Source: Venturia oleaginea (Eukaryota > Ascomycota > Dothideomycetes > Venturiales > Venturiaceae). Taken from it: a stretch of DNA of 64,000 bases. Position 1 is the stretch's first letter. Each line of letters opens with the position of its first letter. Below are positions 45,160 to 57,256 of this stretch, in pieces. The notes under the pieces were generated by a model, which did no database searches, was not told the origin of the DNA, and saw nothing but the letters and a program-made list of their open reading frames with translations. The position numbers and the translations under genes were made by a program. The DNA lies in assembly GCA_013176395.1 (NCBI GenBank), contig JABMLP010000017.1, positions 62,001 through 126,000 on the forward strand. The letters run 5' to 3'.

Positions 45160-46080
45160 TTATACAATCCTGCCACCAGTCAAGGTCTCGGCAATCTGCT
45201 TCATCCTCTGTTGATATTGTGTCTTCTGTTCCCCTTCAGGCTTGCCGACATGATCGTAAACACTCCTCTTCTTGTCCGGATTCAACATCTCTTGCACGTT
45301 GGGAGGTTGTCCAGCCAAAGCCCACACGCTCAGACCTCTGTACTGCCATCTGACGGGGTTTTCATCCGTTCCAAATGTCTTCTCCAATGCAGCATCGAGA
45401 GCCTCCTCGGTGGTGATGAAATGACGAGCATGGGTGTAAAGATTATGCAGCTGATCCTTCCGCTGTTCCTCCTTTCGTTCCTGAGCATTGGCGTACTTCC
45501 GCTCTTTTCTGTTGGTAACCTGCATATTTTTGACGCTGTCGAACTCTGTTTTCCTGTTCTTGTTCGCTAATACTTGTCGTACCGAATTGGCGAGGGAAGG
45601 CGTGGTGAGGGCCTGATCTCTTGGCTCTGGCATATTGCTCAGGGTCTCATGCTCGTAGTTCTTCCTTTCTGATCGAAATTGAGCCGTGATTTTGGTATTC
45701 TCTTCTCTGATAGCCAACTCTTGCAAACCCTGGGCCAAATTTCGACGTCTCGAGGCAGCCATGCGCTGTTTCCACGCCAGGCGATCAGCATCTCGCCCAT
45801 GAGGTCGTCTTCGATCCCGTGGTTTTGGTGCCGTCTTGTCCAGGAATTCAACGAACGAAGCAGCTTTGTAGTCTGGAAGGTCGATTCTCTTGGGTACGGG
45901 CAGGACACCTTTGACGACGGGTTTGGGAGGTTTTGGATCTTGCTTCGATCTGGGGACATGGATGAAATTGGGCGACTCGGGGCTAATTGCCTTGAGGGAG
46001 GGCGTTGCAGAAAAGGAGCGTTGCCATTGATGGCGAGCAGTGCAGCGACTACATATTGAATTAGGGGCAAGTCTGGACAT
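45160..46080 (-). CDS. PET123: Mitochondrial small-subunit ribosomal protein mS26
   Basis: Single-exon frame. ATG 46080 gives a basic, Ser-rich mitochondrial presequence (MSRLAPNSICSRCTARHQWQ). An in-frame ATG at 46107 also exists. The mature part has KAASFVEFLDKTAPKPRDRR, a long basic helix (RLAWKQRMAASRRRNLAQG) and a C-terminal NLYTHARHFITTEEAL segment, which aligns in pattern with yeast Pet123 (NLYHVANEFIVTESQL). Pet123/mS26 is a structural protein of the mitochondrial small ribosomal subunit. It is divergent to NOG2 with about 354 bp between start codons. Confidence 0.82.
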   Translation of the reverse strand: MSRLAPNSICSRCTARHQWQRSFSATPSLKAISPESPNFIHVPRSKQDPKPPKPVVKGVLPVPKRIDLPDYKAASFVEFLDKTAPKPRDRRRPHGRDADRLAWKQRMAASRRRNLAQGLQELAIREENTKITAQFRSERKNYEHETLSNMPEPRDQALTTPSLANSVRQVLANKNRKTEFDSVKNMQVTNRKERKYANAQERKEEQRKDQLHNLYTHARHFITTEEALDAALEKTFGTDENPVRWQYRGLSVWALAGQPPNVQEMLNPDKKRSVYDHVGKPEGEQKTQYQQRMKQIAETLTGGRIV

Positions 46081-46434
46081 TGCAATAGGTGGCAGTAAGC
46101 AATACATACGAGTCTCCTGTCGTTGATTATTTTAGAGAAGCGAGAGGATTATGTCAGCAATCCAATCCCTGCAAAATTTTGAACTTCGACCGCAACTTTT
46201 CTGCTTCGGGTTTCCACCATCGACCATTGACCACTCCCCATCCTCCACCACCACTACCACATCCCTCTCCCTTGACCATGGGCGTGCAGTTCCATTCTCT
46301 CAATATCTACCGTATCTAGCTGCTTGCCGAGAAGCACGTTTGATTTACTGCGTCCAAAATTTCGCGCCTCGACTTCAAACTTCTTCGCAGAAGCTCAATC
46401 CCCACCACAGCCACCGAAGCCTTCTTAACTTACC
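46081..46434. promoter_or_regulatory. Bidirectional promoter of mS26 and NOG2
   Basis: 354 bp between two divergent ribosome-biogenesis genes. It is CT/CA-rich (ACCACCACTACCACATCC). This is the only room for both promoters, so co-regulation is plausible. Confidence 0.5.
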
Positions 46435-49371
46435 ATGGGTAGCGGAAAGAAAGAAGCTGTCCGAAAGGTGCGGCAGGGTAAGGTTGGCGATGGCATGGCC
46501 AACGTTAAAGTAAAGGTACGCGCTCGAGTTTTTTTCTTCGTGGAGCTTAAGAATCCGCTCGTTTCAATAATAGCCGAAAGAACTCTAACACACCTCTAGG
46601 GAGAAAACTTCTACAGAAGCGCAAAGTAAGATCCTATTGCCCTATATTCTTGTCACAATACCAGCAAGAATGAGATGGAGTCGCAAAGCGGCCTTGATCT
46701 TTCCCAGGTACCATGGGCAGATTTGATTCTACGAAGACACCTGCCTAATATCTGGAATCAAAGACACTCGTGGAGCAATCTTGCCTTGCAAAATCACATC
46801 CTCGAAGGCAATATTTTGCTCTTCAATGCGTTTCCATTTACGCTTCTTGCCGACGCAACGCCTCAAGTCCTTACTAACACTAGCCAATCAGAAAGGTCAA
46901 AGTTCTCAACATACTCAAAGGAGGCGACCCGCAGCGTAACGCTCATGGCCGCATCACCAGTATGCTACTTTTCCCCAACTCCTGCAATTTGTAACTTGTG
47001 CTGATTTCACGTAGAATCTGCCGTCTTCCAAAGCAGAGAAGCTGGCCCTGCCAGAATTGAGCCAAACCGTAAATGGTTCACCAACAGCAGAGTAATCTCG
47101 CAAGACTCCTTAGCGCAATTCAGAGATGCCGTTGCTGAGCAGAAATCCGATCCTCATACCTACATTTTGAAGACGAACAAGCTCCCCATGAGTTTGATCA
47201 ATGACCCGGAGAAGACAAAGAATGGCCTCAAGCAGCACCTAGCAAAGCAAACAATCGAGACTGCCAGTTTCTCCGGTACGCACATCCTGCCTTGTCCGCT
47301 GACTAGAATCTATGCTGACCTTCCCCAGACACCTTCGGACCCAAAGCACAGCGTAAGAAGCCGAGAATCGACATCGCGTCCTTCCAAGATCTCCAATCTG
47401 AGAGTGAGAAAAAACACGCATCTCATCAGGAACGACTCGAAGAGCTCAAGTTGTTGTCGGGAGCAGGAATTGGAGCTGAGGCCGAAAGGGAAGATGGTGG
47501 TGATGTTTGGAACACTGGCACTGGCGCCCAACTTGCCAAAGAAGGTATGCTACCATATTCAAGGCTCCTTTCGGTCAACTTCGCGCTAACCATGCCATTA
47601 GCTATCTTCTTGAAAGGGCAGAGCAAACGTATCTGGAACGAATTGTACAAGGTCATTGATTCCTCCGACGTCATCCTGGTATGTACTCAACACCCATTTT
47701 TATCTCCAGTCCAGCAATCATCATCATCTTTGGTTGTCAACGGTACTCGATGGCTGCAAGGCCTGTACCTAGTATTGACTAATGTTTCTCTCTAGCATGT
47801 TCTAGACGCACGCGATCCATTGGTAAGTTCTGCTCTTCATCTTCGTTCCCATATCGCCGCCGTGAAATCATTCCCACCGTCTGAGTTAAGTTTCGTCCTG
47901 TACTTCGGTACAACCTTTTTATGGACAGGATCTGTTACGATAGTGGGAGAACAATTGCTCGCTCGCCGCCTTCGGGTAGATGGGTACCATTCTGGTGCCT
48001 TTCAACAGAGCTATGCTAGTGATATGGTTGTGAGTTGAGAACTGCTTCCTCTCGGCTTGCTGAGGGGCTTGTAGCTGTTCTCTTAGTGACTTTTCACACA
48101 TCCCCAATACACTACTTGTGATTCTCTTTGCCTTGAGTAAACGATATCAATACTGACTTCTAACAGGGCACACGCTGCCGGGCGATCGAAAAGTATCTCA
48201 AGGAAGAGGCGCCGCACAAGCATCTCGTCTTCATTCTAAACAAATGCGATCTGGTTCCTACCGCTGTCGCAGCCCACTGGGTTCGTCTGCTTTCAAAAGA
48301 GTTCCCGACTCTGGCATTTCACGCCTCGATCACCAACAGTTTCGGCAAAGGCTCACTTATAGCCTTGTTACGCCAATTCGCTATTTTGCACAGCGACAGA
48401 AAACAAGTATCAGCTGGCTTGATTGGCTATCCGAACTCTGGAAAGAGCAGCATTATTAATACGCTGAGGGCTAAGCAGGGTAAGACGTTATACCTAGTTT
48501 CAATCCACAGAACGCTATTACAGAAGCTAACGGCGAATAGTATGCACAACTGCTCCTGTTCCGGGAGAGACCAAGATCTGGCAATACATCACCCTCACTA
48601 AGCGGCAAGTAATTCTTCTTAGGCTTTGGACGGCATCAATTCTTGCCACTTTTTGCTTTTCTAATCTTTTGGCAGTATCTATCTAATCGACTGTCCAGGA
48701 GTTGTACCTCCCAACGCTAATGATTCAGCTGAAGACATTCTACTACGCGGGGTAGTAAGGGTTGAAGCAGTTGAAAATCCAGCTCAATACGTTGAAGCAG
48801 CACTCAAAAGGGTACAAAAAAAGCATTTGGATCGCACCTATGGTCTTGAACCTGACAGCTACACAACCTCGGGTAAGTGGTCTTTCATCGTGATGATCAA
48901 GCTCCTTCCTCGCTTATAATTCTCACAGACGAATTTCTGGAGGTCCTCGCCAGACGTAGAGGCAAGCTTCATAAGGCAAATGTCCCCGACTTTGATGGAA
49001 TTGCTGTCACCGTTTTGAGAGAGTTCTTAAGAGGCAAGATCCCTTGGTATGTCCCTCCTCCAGACTGGGAGAAGAGAGACAGCGCCGAGCCCAAGATCAC
49101 GGGTAGAGAGGGGCGATTGGGGGAAATGGCTGGCAAGAGGAAGCGGGAAGATGAGGATAAAGCGGAAGCAGCGCTCCAAGCAGCAAAGAGGCTTGCACGG
49201 GAGAAGGACGAGAATGAAGATGAGGAAGACGAAGATGAAGACGAAGATGACGACGAAGATGAAGACGGAGAAGAGACAATACCCGGTCCCCCGGTCACAA
49301 AGACCAGCTCAAAGCCAGTCACCAGCAATGAGGACACGAGGCCTTCAGGCAAGAAGCGACGAAAATGTTAA
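46435..49371 (+). CDS. NOG2: NOG2/GNL2 nucleolar GTPase
   Basis: Eleven exons join to 590 residues: 46435-46515, 46600-46625, 46892-46959, 47015-47275, 47329-47544, 47602-47678, 47796-47822, 48167-48479, 48541-48604, 48676-48872, 48929-49371. It is a circularly permuted YlqF/YawG GTPase: G4 NKCD, then G1 GYPNSGKSS, then G3 DCPG, after the N-terminal NGP1 domain ([28 protein letters not shown]). NOG2 acts in late nuclear maturation and export of the 60S ribosomal subunit. The tail is acidic and basic ([20 protein letters not shown]). Intron 9 starts GCAAGT, a GC-AG intron. All other introns are GT-AG. The sum of exon lengths is divisible by three. Confidence 0.96.
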
Positions 49372-50294
49372 GTATTGATCTGCAAGCGCGTTTCCCAGGG
49401 CCGTGATGACAAGATCAATGCCATTCGTTATGAAACCTGTCGCGATGTAGTATATTTTTTTAGATACCCCGGTCTTTCACCGACATATTGTGTGTTTCTA
49501 GGCAGCTTCGGGATCTCTTGTTGAAGCCTGTGGGATGTTCGCGCAGGATCGACTATTTTGTATGACTATCCCGCCCACCCAAAAGTTTTGGACTGTCTCA
49601 TCCTGTTAGGCGTGGATTCCGTTGGCATGTCAGTCTTCTGTATTCCTGTCTCTCCTTTCAGTCTGTTAGATGCCCAAGCTTCACCTTCTTAGACCTTTCT
49701 TGCACGACTCTCATTTAGGTTCACTTCAATTTTTCTCTTCAAATGCTCAACATGGCCTTGTTGACCATAATACCAATCACCCTCACCTCACCTCGTTTAA
49801 TGATAACATGAGCTCACGATCGCTGACAGAAGTTGTGCCTGTTTTTCGAGTCTTGATCTGCGCGCCAGGACCGCTTGTCGTATCAGCCCATCCATATCTT
49901 TCGTCCTACTAGTCCTCATCACCAATCTCAACCTCTTTGCATTATTTTTCATGCCGAGATCCTTCACCACTGCAGTAGCCTCAGAATCAATCAATCCAAC
50001 ATCTGAGAGAGATTCAACAACCGATCTCAAATCTTCAAAATATTCTCAGTGGCCAGCAATCACTCCCTCCATCTAGTGAACGTCTACATCTTGTCCCGAA
50101 GATCACCTCACTCAATCAGCACCGGGCCCGCCTCGCCTTGTCCGAAGCTACTTCCTCAAATCAGCCCTTACTTACCGGGTAAGTGTACCTCCCACATCAT
50201 CGAACGTCATGAAGTAATCAAAGAACCAAGCAGGTGACCCAGAACCACTCACGCTTGTAACAAGTCCAAGATAAACAACTTCAACAAGCCAAAG
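49372..50294. other. Intergenic
   Basis: 3' flank of NOG2 and 5' flank of the next gene. Short frames only, none convincing. Confidence 0.4.
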
Positions 50295-52903
50295 ATGGAC
50301 GAACTCAAAGAATTCAGTGGTGGCAGTGGCGACACTTCCAACGAAGGAGCTCATTTGGGCATCAATATGGCGAGTACTGAAGGTGTGTTCTCATTCTTGC
50401 ACCTCACTAAATACCAAGTGACTGACAGCCTTAGCTACTTGACCCACTTCTATCGAACAACATTTCTTGAACAGTTCACTTGCAACAACAGATATGACTT
50501 CTGGACCTCTGGTTAAGCCAGAACAAACTCCACCTCTGGACGCTGAAGCCATGGTTATCGCTAACGGCGAACAGCCTGCTGTGGGCGGAGACGATCAACC
50601 GCAGAAAATCGCTGCGACTAGCAGCGACGTTGAGAAGAGAAAGTTTTCCAACACTGAGTACGTCAAGGCTATCTCTGTCAAAGCCGAAGAGGCGGAGGCG
50701 GTGGTCGTGGAACTGGTCTCATCAAATACCAAGGATCAAGCTTCAGACAAGATCGAACCGGTTGATACTCCCATGGCCGACGAGACTATCGCTTCAAACC
50801 AGCAGACACAGCATGAGTCCATGAAGTCTTCATCTTCATCTTCTGCAGGCCGTGATACCATTGAGCCATCCGACGAGGATGAGATGGATTTTGATGGTCC
50901 GACCACGGAGCAAGATAAGGTTGAAGATGTAGAAGAAGAGATTGAGCCCACCGACTCAAAAGTCTGGTCACTCCCAAGCATCGTCGACGACGGCTGCGAA
51001 CCCCAACTATCCCTCCAACAACTTCTCATAATGGCCCTCGTAACATCACCAACTCGCACCCTCTCCATGGTAGACATCTGTCAATGGATCAACGACGGCT
51101 TCGTGTACTACAAAAACCAGACATTCCAGCATTCCCTGACCCCAGGTGGTACAATCAACTGGATGGAAGAACTAAACGACATTCTACATCGCTACGATTT
51201 CCCCACCGTCCCAACTCTCAACCCCGACTCGGACGATAAGAAGATTGTGTTATATCTCCCGCCCGGTCGCGAATGGCACATCCTCCCCAAACCAGATAAG
51301 ATGAAATCAAAACCCTTCCGGTTCCTAGATCTCCCCTTCGACGTCCGTCTAATGATCCTCGAATTCGCACTCGTCCGTCCTCTACCCAAGCAACAAGGTT
51401 GGATCGTCGATCCAGAGTACACGGCCAAGCGCAAGGAGAACTATCGTAAGCCGCGTCGGACTCCTCAGCGTTTGAGGGCTTTGGGGCCGTATGGCTGGGA
51501 ACTGAGGACGGATGGTCTTGATGTGGTTTTTGCGGTGTTGAGTGTGAGTAAGCAGGTTTATAATGAGGCTGCGCCTGTGTTTTATCGGGGGAACTTTTTG
51601 CAGTTTGATTCTGCGGTTACGTTGGCGAGGATTTTGGATGGGGTGCCGTTTCGGAAGAAGGTATGTTTCTGTTTCTTACTTCCCTTTCTACAGTTGGAAG
51701 TTCAGACGAGGCGGCAGATTTGGGGGAGAAAAGCAGTGTGCTGACTGAAGGCAGTGGATTCGTAATCTCGTCCTCCGCTACGACCCACCCATCCAAGTCC
51801 ACGCCTGCTCCCGCGCCTTCACCCTCCTCCGCGAAACCAAACTCCGCTACCTCCACCTCTTCATCAACGAGGACAAACTCATCAAGCGCCACGAATTGAC
51901 ACGTTTCGGTGATCCTATCCCCCGCCTCCCCGGCATGAAATTCCTCGCCGAGCTGCGCGGACTGATCAAAGTATCCTTGTATGGCCCCAGTACACGCACA
52001 AACAAATTCCTAAGCAAGATGACTGAGTGGAAGAAGAATGATAGTAAAGATGGTGACGAGCTTATTGCTGGGAAGCGCAAGAAAGAGCAGGCAAAATTCC
52101 AGCTTGCGTTGAAGCGGAGTTTCAATGATTTGAAGAATTTGAATCATAAGAATGCTGCTGAGGCACTTAAGGCTAAGCAAGCGAGAGAGAAAGAGATGCA
52201 AAAGAGACAGAAAGAAGAAGAGAGGAAGACTAAAACTGAGGAGGTCGCGAAAAAGAAGAAGGTGAAAGAGGATGCTAGGGAGACAGAGCGGAAGGATAGG
52301 GAGGAGGGTTTGGCGAAGGGTGGGCCACTGAAGACCACTATGCAAAAACATAAGATTGAGAAGAAGAATATCAAGGCTATTTTGGCGAAGAAGGGTGGCA
52401 AGGTTGTGAAACCTGTGGATGAGGATACATCGTCTGAAGAGGAGAGCGGCGAATGTGAAGAGAAATCCTTTTCTTCTAGACGGGAATCTGAGTCCTCTGA
52501 GGAGGAAAGCGAAGAAGAAGAGGATGTCTCACCACCACCACCACCTAAACGCGCCAAAACGCTTCCAGCAACCGCTGCTCTCGCTGCTGCAAAGCGGAAT
52601 GCAGCGAGCGCAGCCGGTGGTAACAAGACCGGAGGACGCAACTCCAAGATCCCCGTCAAATCTGCTCCGGCTCCTCGACCGGTCGTCAAGAAAACTGCCA
52701 CCGGTACGAAAGGTGGCCTTGTGGCGAAGGGACCGAGTGAAGCGGCGAAGAAAACTGCGTCTGCTCCTATGCCGGTCGCCAAGAAGGCGCCAGTTAAGAG
52801 GTTTGCGAGTAGGAATGTGAAGAAGAGTGCCACGGGGAAGAGGAAGAATGATATGGCTAGTGTTTTTGAGACTCATGAGAGGGTGAATGAGGATGGTGAT
52901 TAG
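50295..52903 (+). CDS. Forkhead-like plus DUF7730-type protein with basic tail
   Basis: Three exons (50295-50382, 50492-51660, 51755-52903) give 801 residues. After an acidic, disordered N-terminus (about 1-190) comes a winged-helix-like region: LSLQQLLIMALVTSPTRTLS ... ICQWINDGFVYYKN. This recalls the forkhead start pattern but lacks a clear recognition helix. About residue 305 begins a DUF7730/F-box-like domain (FRFLDLPFDVRLMILEFAL, later LSVSKQVYNEAAPVFYRGN). The last 350 residues are strongly charged with long KE-rich helices, KKKKVKED and acidic EESEEEED stretches, then a Lys/Ala/Pro-rich tail. Nuclear location is likely. Whether the two globular parts work together is unknown. Confidence 0.75.
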
Positions 52904-53047
52904 GTTGGTTTGAGGTTACAAGAGTTAATTATTGGGGTTTGGGAGGTTGGGGACATTGATTTCGAATTGGAAATGATGAGTTTGAAGCTGGGATGGGAGG
53001 TTTGTTGAAAAGGTAAAGTACCTTCATGCTCACCATATTTTGAATTA

Positions 53048-54874
53048 GAGTGTGGACCCCAGATATGACCCACGAAAATCCTCCAAAGCGCATGCTACAC
53101 GCGTTATCCTCACCAATGCCTTCAAAATCATCCAAAAAATCGCCGGATTACGAAGTTCAACTATCAAAGGCTATTTATGCACTACAAAATAAAGACTTTT
53201 CGTCTATTAGGGCTGCTGCAAAGTTCTTTCAAGTTGATAACAAAACACTACAGCGCAGGCTCAACGGCGGCTTGACGAACTCTACCAGCCACGAAATGAC
53301 CCAAATTCTTACCATCGCGGAAGAAGATACTCTTGTACGCTGGATTAAGCGATACACAAATACTGGAACTCATATTACCAACCCGTTGCTCAAAGAGCTC
53401 GCAATTCATATTCGACACGCGCGCGTCACATCTTATCCTACCTACCACCCCACGCTTCACTATCAGCGATAAATGGATCCAGCGCTTTCAAAAAAGACAT
53501 CCTGAGATAGCAGGAGTATATGCTCGTCAGCTAGAGCATGTACGCAACGAGGGAGCAACATATGAGCATGTAAAACGCTGATTTGACGCGGTCGGAGAGA
53601 TGCTCCAGGAGCTTAAGTACGATCCTGCGCATATGTGGAATATGGATGAGGCTGGATTTGGTATTGGCGAAGAGCAGGCGTTGAAGGTGCTTGTACACCT
53701 CGACAGTACACAGAAGTACAAGGTGATCGGAGGCAAACAGGAGTGGGTAACAGTGATTGGGTACATCAATGCCGCAGGCGAAGCGCTGGAGCCGCTCCTG
53801 ATATTCAAAGGCCAGGACGTTAATACGCGATGGATCAATGAATCATCACCTCTGGGATGGCACTTTGCAACAAGCAAGAATGGCTGGACCTCGAATAACC
53901 TTGGGTTGGCGTGGTTAATCAATGTTTTCGACCCTCTTACCCGCGAGAAGGCTGCGGGTCGCCAGCGTTTACTTGTCGCGGATGGCCATGGAAGTCATAT
54001 CCAGGGCGATTTTACTGCCTACTGCATGGAGCATAATATTGATCTCCTAATTATGCCTCCTCACTGCTCACATATACTACAACCGCTTGATGTAGGCGTG
54101 TTTGCGGCGTTTAAACGGGCCCATACTATCGAAACGCATGCGATCTCCCGGCTCAGTTCACAGCGCATCCCACGCTCAGAATGGATTGAATTACTCTCTC
54201 GTGCACGCGAAAGGGCTATGAGCAAGGAAAATATCCTTAGTGGATGGCGTGGCACCGGCTTATGGCCTGCGCTTCCTATGCGAGTACTCAGAGGGCTTCC
54301 GAAAGACTCACCTATACCGGCTCCACAACCAATTACACCACGCGCAATAACTACTCTCGATCTCTCTTTACTACAGAGCTTTCCTCCAGAAGTAGTTGAA
54401 CTATCAAAATCAAATAAAAAGTTCATAGAGTCGTTGCGCGAGTGCCATGCCGTTGTTTCGCCGGTACGGCGCTATGCAGAGCGTATGACACGCCTATGCG
54501 AAACTCAAAATGCAACCATTGCAATTCAAGCTAAACAAATAGCTGAGCAATCCAAACTTTTGCGGAAGCGGAAGAAGGCTAAAAAGGGTAAAAGAGTTCG
54601 ATTAGAGGGTGTTGCGGTCTATTCGACTACGGAAGTGTTGCGTATAGCCCGCGAGGAGGAGGCGCGCGTTGAAGCAAAAAAGCCACGGGGGCGCCAACGC
54701 AAAGTTATTATAGTTGAGACTAGTGCGGAGGAGCAAGATGAGGATTCTGAGGTTTTATTAGATAGTTTTATTAAAACGCCAGTGGCACGTGGGCGGCGCG
54801 CAGTGTTCTCACATGTCGAGGTTTGATTTTCGTGGGTCATATCTGGGGTTGGGTCATATCTGGGGTCCACACTC
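53048..54874 (+). mobile_element. Pogo/Fot-type DNA transposon
   Basis: Terminal inverted repeats start GAGTGTGGACCCCAGATATG, and TA duplications lie at 53046-53047 and 54875-54876. The right repeat contains an extra tandem copy of CCCAGATATGACCCA. The element is 1827 bp and carries one transposase frame with two lesions. Confidence 0.88.
53065..54826 (+). pseudogene. Pogo/Fot transposase, frameshifted
   Basis: The ATG at 53065 lies in the terminal repeat. It encodes a Psq-type HTH (KDFSSIRAAAKFFQVDNKTLQRR), a CENP-B-type domain and a DDE_1 domain with WNMDEAGFGIG, LLVADGHGSH and SHILQPLDVGVF. A one-base shift is needed near 53410-53430, in a CGCGCG run. A TGA at 53580 interrupts between VKR and FDAVGEM. 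Past that, 408 codons are open to the end (FSHVEV). The three catalytic acidic residues survive. As read the protein cannot be made in full. Confidence 0.85.
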
Positions 54875-54876
54875 TA

Positions 54877-55948
54877 CCGATCTAATGTTGAACAGATCGA
54901 GCATGGCGATGATCTCTGGAGACTTGGCACTTTTAAATCATCGGCATCAAATTGGATGGTCCATACTTTGGAAATGAATTTGATGGAAAAGGCTTTTTGG
55001 CAACTGAATGGAGATTTTGGAATTGGGATGATGAAATATGCATCTACTGGGAATATCGGGGCCACGATATCGGATTGGAAAAAATTAATCAAGACATGAA
55101 CACTCCAGGCGCTGGCAAGGTCAACTAGCTGACAACAGACTTTATTAAGCTCCTGCTTTTGCTTGGATTATATCTTTAGCAATCAAATTTTCTTGTTTGG
55201 ATACTCAAGGCTGACATGAGCTTGATCCCAATCCCAATGGTACTCGCAGCTATCGACATGGAGAAAAAAGTCGGCGATGCCCTCTCACAATACTTAACGG
55301 TCAGAGCCACAAAACGACAATAAAGTGGCAAACCACAAAAGCCCTCGTGGTAAAATTTCAAGGCTTGTTCTCGTGGCACATGGTAAATACTTCGCAAGCA
55401 AGACGCGTAGTTGACTAGAGGCCTTTGGGCCTGATAGAGATTTGAAGCGTTCATATTATCCTGCGAACTAAAGGTGAATATCTATCGGAAGAAAATCATG
55501 TTGGTTGGGCTAACGTCGACAGTAAGCCTGCTCAGGACTGCTGGCGATGTGTAAGAGGGGATCGATATCGCGAAGTGATGGGCAAGATTTGTGTATGTCG
55601 TGTCAATCAAATGAAATGAGTGATTCTATCCAGCGACTTGAAAAACGGTGATTGATGAACGTCTCGTATAACTGTTTGTTTTGCGACGAGTTGATCTGCT
55701 TGATGGCTGCTCCTTGTGGCGAAATAAACGGAGGTTGTTTTATTCCAGCTAGTTCGGGATTGACTGTTTCCTGGCGAATTTGAGAATTGGACTTATCAGC
55801 ATATTTCAGAGGTCAATCTTGATTTGTAGATAATGGTTGGACTTGAAATACTTAGAAGACTATGAGTTGTTGCCCGTTAGATCATGGCCTGGGGTGATGA
55901 TTCAACACGTTCCCAAGATATGGAACAAACCATAGCAGCTCAAGCTCA
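54877..55948. other. Intergenic
   Basis: AT-rich, no supported gene. It is the 3' flank of the pseudogene at 55949. Confidence 0.4.
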
Positions 55949-56771
55949 TTATTTACGACGGTTGAGACAGATAATAATCCTTGGGCCATTACCCCTGAGT
56001 ATATCAGCTGAGTAGTTCTTTGCAAGAACTTCATCAGATGCCCACCAAAGCTCATCCCGACAATAGTCCTCATCCTCGCGCCGAACAGTGAACTTCTTAG
56101 GCAGCTTTTGCCACTTTTCCAACTCAGTTGCAAACTCCTCTGGTCTCTCACGCTAATTTTTGCCATGCGGGAATGCGTAGGCGCCACGTAGAACTCTCTG
56201 GAAGTGCATCAATTTCTCGCAATCTTTTCCGTATTCTGGCGCGACATTCTGGTACAAAAACTGTACTTTCTGTACCTTGTCCATCTCGAGAAGATGGAAA
56301 ACTTCCATGCGCATCTCTTGGCGATAATAGGGCGAGGCATCCAGTGGTGTATGCATTGCGAGTTCTTTCAGGTTGATGAAATTGCGGATGAGTTTTTGGC
56401 AAATGGGAGACCATCCTTGTTGGCTAGGCTTCTTCCACGCCAATTTGGCAAAGTCATTGTATGCGAAGAGAAGTCTTAGTGAAAGATAGATCCGCTGGAT
56501 ACTTTATTTTATGTAGCCGGATAACGAATCAACGAATTCTTGGAGGACAGGATAAGAGCAGTTCAGCACTAATTTGGTGGTCCGCATATATGCTTCAAGC
56601 TCGAGTTTAGCATCTGCATGAAGCCTCTTGTTGGCGCGTAGGACATTCAGAGGAAGAAACTCTAGTAGCTTGAATCCTATAGGAGTCTTTTCCTCAACCC
56701 TCGATTTCTCGACTACGATGGTCGATGCAATGTTGAAAATTCTGTCAGTGGTTGAAATTTATGATAAAAGA
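55949..56771 (-). pseudogene. Unknown fungal gene with premature stops
   Basis: One minus-strand frame stays readable from about 56771 to the TAA at 55949 and is interrupted only by TAA at 56504-56506 and TAG at 56153-56155. Readable parts include FKLLEFLPLNVLRANKRLH, YNDFAKLAWKKP, FLYQNVAPEYGKDCEK and DELWWASDEVLAKNYSAD. Both internal stops fit CAA/CAG originals. The true start was not found. It resembles the N-terminal or body region of DUF7730-like fungal proteins only loosely, so no function is given. Confidence 0.5.
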
Positions 56772-57256
56772 TATTCTATTGGTCTCATTGAAACAAAAGA
56801 TGGATATTTGAAGCGCAACTTGATGACTTTTTTAGTTTCGACGTATGTTTACGATTCTTGGTGGTCTGTCACGGGACGAGATTGGATGCAGCCGGCCGCT
56901 CTAAAATGCAAACACGCCAAGGCCCCCTTATGTTATTGCGTCCAACTTTGGGTCCTCCTCTCTCTCCATCTCCACACCGAACCATGATTTCGTCTATCAC
57001 CCGTTCGCCTCGTGAGCAAATCGTTGCCCAGTCTTTGTCATGTCTTATCTCTCGTTCATCGGTATGCAGTCGAATCACAAAGCAATTTGGCGATTCCGCC
57101 CAGTATCTCATCATTTCTTATCCATGTCTTTTTACGAATGGAATCCACTACTTAGCTGCTAAATAAATCTCTAAACGACAAGGATTGGCAAAGTTCACCT
57201 TCGAATCGTTTTTATTGCAGTCAACACCTCTCTTTCTCCAAAGAAACTCACTCCCA

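Noticed and set aside
52144..52833. 229-codon minus-strand frame with long Ser/Phe runs
   Set aside because: It is the complement of the KE-rich and acidic tail of the plus-strand gene at 50295-52903, so its low-complexity content is a by-product.
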